NCBI GenBank assembly: GCA_019246495.1
Contig: JAFAQI010000305.1
Coordinates: forward strand, 1-5,436
Length of the DNA stretch: 5,436 nucleotides
Source: Frankiales bacterium
Lineage (GTDB): Bacteria; Actinomycetota; Actinomycetes; JAFAQI01
Direction of reading: 5' to 3'
The notes under the pieces are model-generated. The model was not told the origin of the DNA. It made no database searches and was given only the letters and a program-made list of their open reading frames with translations. This document shows, piece after piece, positions 1-4,598 of this stretch. How positions within the stretch are numbered: position 1 is the stretch's first letter; the number at the start of each line of letters is the position of its first letter. Made by a program: the position numbers and the translations under genes.

Positions 1-692
1 ACCGGCACCGGCTGCCAGGTGTCGTCGCCCCACTCGTCGTCCTCGTCCCAGTCATCGACCGTGGCGGTGGCCGGACCGGACGCGGCGGGCGCTGCCGGAG
101 CGGCGACGGACTGGGCAGCCGGAGCAGCGGCTGGCATCCGCGGCGCCGCCATCCGGGATGCCGGCGCAGCGGACGCTGCGGGCGCGGCCGAGCGGGTGCG
201 GCTCAGCACGGTCGCCCGGCGGGCCTGGGCGCGCAGGTGGATGCAGAACGCGATGACCACGACGTCGAACACAGCCTGCAGCGGCCAGCTCAGGACGCCG
301 GCGATGGCGAGGACGAACGTGAGGAAGGCGACGCCGGCCATGCCGAGCAGCATCCGCCGGCGCCGGGCGACGATCGACTTCGGCGACCGGGCGGTGACCC
401 GCTTCGCGGCGGCCGGAGCGATGGGCGCGGTCACTGGCGCACTGCGCCGAGGAGAACGGGCGGCCGCAGCCGCACCGGACACGTGCACGGTCGGCGCGGA
501 CTCACCGCGGCGCGGCATCACGACGTAGCGCTTGCCGGGGCCCGACGACGTACGACGGGACAGCGTCCGCATGGCCGTCGAAAAGCGGTCGACAGAACGA
601 CTCTCGGATGCAGCGTCGTGCCGGCGCAGCCACATCGGGACAAGGACGACGGCCCACATCACGACGATTGCTGCGTAGATGACGGCGCTCAC
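1..692 (-). CDS. glpR: GlpR/SepX-type actinobacterial membrane protein (C-terminus cut by window edge)
   Basis: Open reading frame of 230 full codons reading off the left edge without a stop. The GTG start at 692 is chosen because a strong Shine-Dalgarno GGAGG (701-705) lies 8 nt upstream. The protein starts with a hydrophobic helix (residues about 3-22, VIYAAIVVMWAVVLVPMWL), followed by a charged stretch with RRHDAASESRSVDRFSTAMR (23-42), a basic Ala/Pro-rich linker, and two more membrane segments (about 114-134 and 139-152). A long Pro/Ala linker (about 167-210) then leads to an acidic, Trp-containing tail (213-226) and WQPVPV at the edge. The N-terminal WAVVLVP-RRHD pattern, the acidic tail and the position downstream of moeA and rimJ match the actinobacterial family called GlpR in Corynebacterium (membrane receptor of the gephyrin-like protein Glp), SepX in Streptomyces, and Rv0996 in M. 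tuberculosis. It probably acts at the division septum; that is inferred from the family. It has its own 103-nt upstream gap. The family assignment is from memory of pattern and synteny, not from an alignment. Confidence 0.85.
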   Translation of the reverse strand, partial: MSAVIYAAIVVMWAVVLVPMWLRRHDAASESRSVDRFSTAMRTLSRRTSSGPGKRYVVMPRRGESAPTVHVSGAAAAARSPRRSAPVTAPIAPAAAKRVTARSPKSIVARRRRMLLGMAGVAFLTFVLAIAGVLSWPLQAVFDVVVIAFCIHLRAQARRATVLSRTRSAAPAASAAPASRMAAPRMPAAAPAAQSVAAPAAPAASGPATATVDDWDEDDEWGDDTWQPVP

Positions 693-721
693 GACCGGCC
701 CCTCCGACGCATGACGTTCAT
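689..721 (-). CDS. Possible 10-codon leader ORF overlapping the glpR start
   Basis: ATG at 721-719 opens a frame reading MNVMRRRGRS and ends with TGA at 691-689. That stop overlaps the GTG start of glpR (692-690) by 4 nt as GTGA, the same arrangement seen at three other junctions in this window. The ATG lies 8 nt after a TANNNT hexamer (730-735), so it could be read from a leaderless transcript. Its own Shine-Dalgarno is weak (only GAG at 725-727). The peptide is arginine-rich, partly because the glpR ribosome binding site GGAGG is embedded in its codons. It may serve only to couple or tune translation of glpR. Short ORFs like this arise by chance in GC-rich DNA, so the call is tentative. Confidence 0.25.
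   Translation of the reverse strand: MNVMRRRGRS
701..705 (-). promoter_or_regulatory. Strong ribosome binding site of glpR
   Basis: GGAGG, extended to GGAGGGG, sits 8 nt upstream of the GTG at 692. It is the clearest Shine-Dalgarno in the window and decides the start: the upstream ATG codons at 721 and 712 are both out of frame with glpR. Confidence 0.8.
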
Positions 722-729
722 TGCTCTGC

Positions 730-735
730 ACGCTA
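730..735 (-). promoter_or_regulatory. Candidate -10 hexamer (TAGCGT) for glpR
   Basis: The gap of 103 nt between the acetyltransferase stop (796) and the glpR start (692) is the only sizeable non-coding space in the window. On the minus strand it holds TAGCGT, which fits the actinobacterial TANNNT -10 consensus. Transcription would start near 721-723, leaving about 30 nt to the glpR GTG with its Shine-Dalgarno inside. I see no convincing -35 box at 16-18 nt upstream. I also found no GC hairpin followed by a T-run in this gap, so read-through from the upstream operon is equally possible. Confidence 0.35.
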
Positions 736-795
736 GCCAGCCGACGGTCGCCGAGCACGGACCTGCGCCGGTGTGTCGAGAAAGTAGCGACGGCG

Positions 796-1452
796 TCAGG
801 TTTCGTTGCGGCGACGGATCCAGGCCGAAAGCAGGCCGCCCGGGATCTCGTCACTGGTCAGCGCGTAGCAGATGTGGTCCCGCCATTCGCCGCTGATGTG
901 CAGGTAGCGAGGTCGCACACCTTCCTCGCGGAAGCCGAGCTTCTCGACGACCCGCCGGCTCGCGGTGTTCTCCGGGCGGATGTTCACCTCGAGCCGGTGC
1001 AGCCCGAGCTCCCAGAAGCAGTGGTCCGTCGCCAGCGCGACTGCGGTCGGCATCACGCCGCGACCGGCGACCGCGCTGTCGATCCAGTAACCAAGGTGTG
1101 CCGAGTGCAAGGACCCGAGGGTCACCCCGCCGACGTTGAGCTGGCCGACGAACTCTCCGTCGAGGCAGACCGCGAACGGGTAGCCCTGCCGATGGCGCGC
1201 CTGGCGTCGCAGCCGGCGCGTCATCCCGACGTACGTCGTCAACGACGCCGAGACCGCACTGCGCGGGTCGTACGCCGCCCCCGGCGCGCTCGCCTCCCAG
1301 GGCCGCAGCCACTCGATGTTGCGCCGCCGCACCTCGACCCATGCCGGTCCGTCGCGCAGCCGCAGCGGCCGAAGAGTGACGGGTCCGGCGTCGAGCACCG
1401 CGGGCCAGCCCCGCGTCGCGGGGACCTGCACGTCCGCGGACCGCGTCGTCAC
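796..1452 (-). CDS. rimJ: RimJ/RimL-family GNAT N-acetyltransferase
   Basis: A 218-residue protein of the GCN5-related acetyltransferase fold, close to the RimJ/RimL group that acetylates protein N-termini using acetyl-CoA; the substrate in this organism cannot be read from sequence. The N-terminal strand is VTLRPLRLRDGPAW (25-38). The acetyl-CoA-binding motif A region runs HLGYWIDSAVAGRGVMPTAV (119-138), with GRGVMPTA as the pyrophosphate-binding loop. Motif B follows as HRLEVNIRPENTASRRVVEK (152-171) then LGFREEG, typical of the subfamily. The GTG start at 1452 lies 1 nt after the TGA of the upstream mog gene, implying coupled translation; its own Shine-Dalgarno is weak. In mycobacteria a homologue annotated rimJ sits between moeA1 and the GlpR-like gene (from memory), so the gene is part of the conserved locus and might modify a protein encoded there, which is speculation. 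The stop is TGA at 798-796. Confidence 0.88.
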   Translation of the reverse strand: MTTRSADVQVPATRGWPAVLDAGPVTLRPLRLRDGPAWVEVRRRNIEWLRPWEASAPGAAYDPRSAVSASLTTYVGMTRRLRRQARHRQGYPFAVCLDGEFVGQLNVGGVTLGSLHSAHLGYWIDSAVAGRGVMPTAVALATDHCFWELGLHRLEVNIRPENTASRRVVEKLGFREEGVRPRYLHISGEWRDHICYALTSDEIPGGLLSAWIRRRNET

Positions 1453-1453
1453 G

Positions 1454-1951
1454 TCAGTGGTCGCCGCCGCGCAGCTGGACGATCGCGTGACCGATCACCG
1501 GTTCGAGTACGACGACACCGTCGCGCACGCCGCTCGGCGATCCGGGAAGGTTCACCACGACGCTGCTTCCGGCGGTCCCGGCAACGGCCCGCGACAGGAT
1601 CGTCGTCGGCACCTTGTCGCGGTTGAACTGCCGCAGCGCTTCCGCAAGTCCGGGCGCCTCGCGGTCGAGCACCCGCCGCGTCGCCTCGGGCGTGACATCA
1701 CGCGGTGCGAAGCCGGTGCCGCCGGTTGTCACGACGAGGTCGCGGCCGGCGTCGACTCCCGCCCGCAGCGCCTGCTCCACCTCGGTGAGCTCGTCCGGCA
1801 CGACGACGACATCGTCGACCGCGAAGCCGAGACCGTGCAGCAGCTCGGCCAGCAACGGCCCGGACTCGTCGTGCCGCAAGCCGCCGTGCGAACGGTCGGA
1901 CACCGTGATGACCCGCGCCGTCGCGTCGCCGGGAAGGTCCGGCGCACTCAC
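1454..1951 (-). CDS. mog: MogA/MoaB-family molybdopterin adenylyltransferase
   Basis: A 165-residue protein of the MoCF-biosynthesis fold. The family binds molybdopterin; MogA-type members adenylylate it with ATP to MPT-AMP, the substrate for molybdate insertion by MoeA. The start strand is ARVITVSDRS (12-21). The signature TTGGTGFAPRDVTPEAT (75-91) contains D85, matching catalytic D82 of E. coli MogA, and D53 in VPDE matches D49. SRAVAG (120-125) and VNLPGSPSGVRDG (133-145) complete the substrate pocket. The frame is open far upstream, but I start it at GTG 1951 because the family begins there, a GGAG (1958-1961) lies 6 nt ahead, and the GTGA overlaps the moaC stop by 4 nt. Its length is nearer MoaB than the longer E. 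coli MogA, so naming between moaB and mog is uncertain. The reaction is assigned by family. Confidence 0.92.
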   Translation of the reverse strand: MSAPDLPGDATARVITVSDRSHGGLRHDESGPLLAELLHGLGFAVDDVVVVPDELTEVEQALRAGVDAGRDLVVTTGGTGFAPRDVTPEATRRVLDREAPGLAEALRQFNRDKVPTTILSRAVAGTAGSSVVVNLPGSPSGVRDGVVVLEPVIGHAIVQLRGGDH

Positions 1952-2418
1952 TCCCGACTCCAGTCGCCGCTGGCTCCGCCGGTCTTGGTCAGCACCCGCA
2001 CCTCCGTCACCACCGCGGCCGGATCGACCGCCTTGACCATGTCGATCAAGGCAAGCGCCGCAACCGTCACCGACGTGAGCGCCTCCATCTCCACCCCCGT
2101 GCGGTCGGCTGTCCGCACCGACGCGTCGATCGTCACGCCGTCGTCCTCCACGGTCAGCAAGACGTCGACGCCATGGATCGCGATCGGATGGCACAGCGGC
2201 ACGAGATCCGGCGTCCGTTTCGCTGCCATGATCCCGGCGATGCGAGCGACGGCAAGGGCGTCACCCTTCGGCAGCGAACCGTCGCGCAGCAACGCGATCA
2301 CCTGCGGCTGCACCAAAACGCGGCCGCGCGCCGTCGCGGTGCGGACCGACACGTCCTTTGCGCTCACGTCGACCATGCGCGCCGCGCCGGTGTCGTCGAG
2401 GTGCGTGAACTCGCTCAT
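1948..2418 (-). CDS. moaC: Cyclic pyranopterin monophosphate synthase MoaC
   Basis: A 156-residue MoaC, about the usual family length. It converts 3',8-cyclo-7,8-dihydro-GTP, the product of the radical-SAM enzyme MoaA, into cyclic pyranopterin monophosphate in the first stage of molybdenum cofactor synthesis. The family motifs appear in order: MVDVSAK (15-21), LPKGDALAVARIAGIMAAKR (49-68), TPDLVPLCHP (69-78), TGVEMEAL (107-114) and LIDMVKAVD (124-132). K51, C76 and H77 fall at the same numbers as in E. coli MoaC, and D126 and K129 match the catalytic D128 and K131; K145 matches K147. The end reads KTGGASGDW, with Ala149 where E. coli has Lys in GGKSG. The ATG at 2418 overlaps the moeA TGA by 4 nt, and the gene's own TGA overlaps the mog GTG. 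moaA, moaD and moaE are not in this window, so the rest of the pathway must lie elsewhere. Confidence 0.95.
   Translation of the reverse strand: MSEFTHLDDTGAARMVDVSAKDVSVRTATARGRVLVQPQVIALLRDGSLPKGDALAVARIAGIMAAKRTPDLVPLCHPIAIHGVDVLLTVEDDGVTIDASVRTADRTGVEMEALTSVTVAALALIDMVKAVDPAAVVTEVRVLTKTGGASGDWSRE
1958..1961 (-). promoter_or_regulatory. Ribosome binding site of mog inside the end of moaC
   Basis: GGAG within the last codons of moaC, 6 nt ahead of GTG 1951. It supports that start over the many in-frame upstream codons of the open frame, which reaches 2194. Confidence 0.6.
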
Positions 2419-3659
2419 GCGTGCCGACGTTCGAGCAGCATCGCGGTCACACTGACGCCTGCGTCGAGCTGCGTCGTTCCCTCCGGTACGACGACAAGCG
2501 CGTTCGCGCCGGCGAGCGATGCGATGAGATGCGAGCCACTGCCGCCGATCGGCGTCACCGAATAGGTGCCGCCTTCGACGCTCAGCTGCGCGCGCGCATA
2601 GGTGCGCCGGCCCGGTGGCGACTGCACCGGGCTCGTCAACCGCGCCCGCACGGTCGGCCGGTGGATCGGCTCGACACCGAGCATCCGCCGGATCGCCGGT
2701 CGCACGAAGACTTCGAACGACACATAGGCGCTCACCGGATTGCCCGGCAGGCCGAAGAACGGCGTACGGTCCGGGCCGATCACGCCGAACGACTGAGGCA
2801 TACCGGGCTGCATCGCGATGCGGTCGAATCGCACTTCACCGAGCCGCCCGATTGCTTCCTTGACCACGTCGTACGCACCGACACTCACCCCACCGCTGGT
2901 CACGACGAGGTCCGCGCGGATCAGCTGGTCCTCCAACGTGTCGAGCAGCATGCGCGGGTCGTCCGGCACGATGCCGACCCGAAACGCGATGCCTCCCGCC
3001 TCCCGCGCCGCCGCGGTCAGCAGCGTGCTGTTGGAGTCGGGAATTCGTCCCGGTGACAAGGCGGTGCCGGGGTCGACGAGCTCGCTGCCGGTCGAGAGCA
3101 CCACAACCCGCGGCCGCGGCCGCGCCGAGACCCGTTCCCGCCCGACCGCCGCGAGCAGACCGACCTGCGTCGAACCGAGATGCACACCCGCCGGCAGCAC
3201 CGTGGTCCCCACCGGCGCGTCCTCGCCGGTCGGCCGGATGTGCCGGCCCGGCTCGACGGGCTGCCGGATCGCGACCTGCGCGACACCGCCGTCGGTCCAC
3301 TCCAGCGGCACGACGGCGTCGGCACCCGACGGGATCGGCGCGCCGGTCATGATGCGCACGCACAACCCAGGCTGCACCGAATAGGCACCGGTCGAGCCGG
3401 CCGCGATGTCACCGACAACCGGCAGCACCACCGGTGCCGTCTCGCTCGCTGCCGCGAGGTCAGAGCTGCGTACGGCGTAGCCATCCATCGCCGAGTTGTC
3501 GAACGGCGGCAATGGAAATGTCGTCGCGATGTCCTCGGCGAGCACGCAGCCGTGCGCGTCGAGCAACGTCAGGTCGAGCGGGGACAGCGGCTCGACGACC
3601 GACAGGATCCGCTCGAGATGCGCCTCGACCGTCGTCAGGTCGGCTTCGGTGGCGGTCAC
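2415..3659 (-). CDS. moeA: MoeA/gephyrin-family protein, actinobacterial MoeA1/Glp type
   Basis: A 414-residue, full-length MoeA-fold protein. The N-terminal part (about 1-175) carries DNSAMDGYA (54-62), with D59 at the E. coli number, and TGAPIPSGADAVVPLE (105-120). The molybdopterin-binding domain (about 183-325) has STGSEL (189-194), TSGGVSVGAYD (254-264) and FGLPGNPVSA (302-311). The C-terminal domain IV (about 335-412) includes GSGSHLIASLAGAN (373-386). Classical MoeA inserts molybdate into adenylylated molybdopterin. Here the segment equivalent to the E. coli KPGKP lysines reads MQPGMPQ (283-289), which I recall also in M. tuberculosis MoeA1. That subgroup includes Corynebacterium Glp, which binds the FtsZ tail and the membrane receptor GlpR; a glpR-like gene lies downstream here. 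A division scaffold, a molybdotransferase or both are possible. The GTG start at 3659 overlaps the galU TGA by 4 nt, and the stop overlaps the moaC ATG. Confidence 0.92.
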   Translation of the reverse strand: MTATEADLTTVEAHLERILSVVEPLSPLDLTLLDAHGCVLAEDIATTFPLPPFDNSAMDGYAVRSSDLAAASETAPVVLPVVGDIAAGSTGAYSVQPGLCVRIMTGAPIPSGADAVVPLEWTDGGVAQVAIRQPVEPGRHIRPTGEDAPVGTTVLPAGVHLGSTQVGLLAAVGRERVSARPRPRVVVLSTGSELVDPGTALSPGRIPDSNSTLLTAAAREAGGIAFRVGIVPDDPRMLLDTLEDQLIRADLVVTSGGVSVGAYDVVKEAIGRLGEVRFDRIAMQPGMPQSFGVIGPDRTPFFGLPGNPVSAYVSFEVFVRPAIRRMLGVEPIHRPTVRARLTSPVQSPPGRRTYARAQLSVEGGTYSVTPIGGSGSHLIASLAGANALVVVPEGTTQLDAGVSVTAMLLERRHA

Positions 3660-4585
3660 GGCCGGATCGGATCCGCGGGATCACCCTGCGGCAGCCGCTC
3701 GGCGGCGAACTCCGCAAGCCACGCCCGGAACGCCGGCCCCAGGTCGGCTCGGTCGCACGCGAGCTGAACGACCGACCGCAGGTAGTCGCCCTTGTCACCG
3801 GTGTCGTAACGACGCCCGCGGAACACCACCCCGTGCACCGGTCCACCCGGCACCGACGGGTCGATCAGCCGGGCGATCGCGTCGGTCACCTGGATCTCAC
3901 CGCCGCGACCAGGCGGCGTTTCCGCCAACGCGTCGAAGATCTCCGGGGCGAGCACGTAGCGACCGATCATCGCCAAGTTGCTCGGCGCCTCGTCGACTGG
4001 CGGCTTCTCCACCATGCCCGTCACCCGTACGACGTCGTCCACGTCCGTCGGCTCGACACTTGCGCAGCCATACATCGAGATCTGCTCGCGCGGCACCTCG
4101 AGCAGCGCGATGACACAACCACCGCGCTCTTCCTGCACCTCGATCATCCGCGGCAGCAATAGGTCGCGTTCGTCGATCAGGTCGTCGCCGAGCAGGACGG
4201 CGAACGGCTCGCGGCCGACATGCGGCGCGGCACACGCGACGGCGTGACCCAGTCCGCGCGGGTCCTGCTGCCGCACGAAGTGCACGGACGCAAGCCGCGT
4301 CGAGTCGCGGACGCGGTCGAGCAGCTCACGTTTGCCTTCGTCGCCTTCCAGCTTGTCCTCGAGCTCATACGCGCGGTCGAAGTGGTCCTCGATCGACGAT
4401 TTGTTGCGGCCGGCGATGACCAGCACGTCGTCGAGACCGGCTCGCGATGCCTCTTCTACGACGTACTGGATCGCGGGCTTGTCGACGACCGGCAGCATCT
4501 CCTTCGGCGTCGCCTTCGTCGCGGGCAGGAAGCGGGTGCCGAGACCGGCCGCCGGGATCACGGCCTTGCGCACGCGCGAGCTCAT
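3656..4585 (-). CDS. galU: UTP-glucose-1-phosphate uridylyltransferase GalU
   Basis: A 309-residue cytosolic enzyme that joins UTP and glucose 1-phosphate to UDP-glucose and pyrophosphate, supplying trehalose, glycogen, polysaccharide and glycolipid pathways. The nucleotide-binding signature begins PAAGLGTRFLPATKATPKEM (11-30). Further family marks are QDPRGLGHAVACA (107-119), the metal-site region LLGDDLI (131-137), MVEKP with the sugar-phosphate lysine K194 (191-195), and YDTGDKGDYL (260-269). Length is normal for GalU. The ATG at 4585 is chosen because the conserved N-terminus follows directly; the same frame is open back to 5047, but that part is antisense-like shadow of the cyclase gene. 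There is no Shine-Dalgarno, while a TANNNT hexamer ends 7 nt before the ATG, so a leaderless transcript is possible besides read-through from the cyclase gene 10 nt upstream. Its TGA overlaps the moeA start. The galU-moeA linkage is a conserved actinobacterial arrangement. Confidence 0.96.
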   Translation of the reverse strand: MSSRVRKAVIPAAGLGTRFLPATKATPKEMLPVVDKPAIQYVVEEASRAGLDDVLVIAGRNKSSIEDHFDRAYELEDKLEGDEGKRELLDRVRDSTRLASVHFVRQQDPRGLGHAVACAAPHVGREPFAVLLGDDLIDERDLLLPRMIEVQEERGGCVIALLEVPREQISMYGCASVEPTDVDDVVRVTGMVEKPPVDEAPSNLAMIGRYVLAPEIFDALAETPPGRGGEIQVTDAIARLIDPSVPGGPVHGVVFRGRRYDTGDKGDYLRSVVQLACDRADLGPAFRAWLAEFAAERLPQGDPADPIRP

Positions 4586-4592
4586 GCCGGCA

Positions 4593-4598
4593 ACACTA
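4593..4598 (-). promoter_or_regulatory. Candidate leaderless promoter -10 hexamer (TAGTGT) for galU
   Basis: TAGTGT on the minus strand fits TANNNT and is followed by exactly 7 nt and then the galU ATG, the spacing expected when transcription starts at the A of ATG. The absence of any purine-rich ribosome binding site before galU supports a leaderless message. The hexamer overlaps the TAG stop of the cyclase gene, which may account for the match by chance. No good -35 box is visible at 16-18 nt upstream. Confidence 0.4.

Noticed and set aside
19..528. Plus-strand open frame of 169 codons at the left edge
   Set aside because: It is antisense to the GlpR-like gene, its product is low-complexity Ala/Ser/Arg with no family motif, and the minus frame has a strong ribosome binding site and membrane helices.
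693..795. Search for a terminator between rimJ and glpR
   Set aside because: Only short stems (such as GGTC/GACC or CCG/CGG) can be formed and no T-tract follows, so no terminator is called.
721..1626. Plus-strand open frame of 301 codons
   Set aside because: It is antisense to the acetyltransferase and mog, Arg/Pro-rich, and crosses a gene junction; a GC-rich shadow.
1952..2194. Upstream extension of the mog frame
   Set aside because: The extra 81 residues are Gly/Arg/Asp-rich with no motif and lie inside moaC; family length and the GTGA overlap favour GTG 1951.
3109..3124. Perfect 16-nt GC palindrome (CGCGGCCGCGGCCGCG)
   Set aside because: It encodes the Arg-Pro repeat before the MoeA central domain and is explained by GC-rich codon choice; no T-run follows and it lies mid-gene.
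2836..3363. Minus-strand open frame of 175 codons within moeA
   Set aside because: It is out of frame with an unmistakable MoeA, is Ala/Arg/Gly-rich, and has no recognisable domain.
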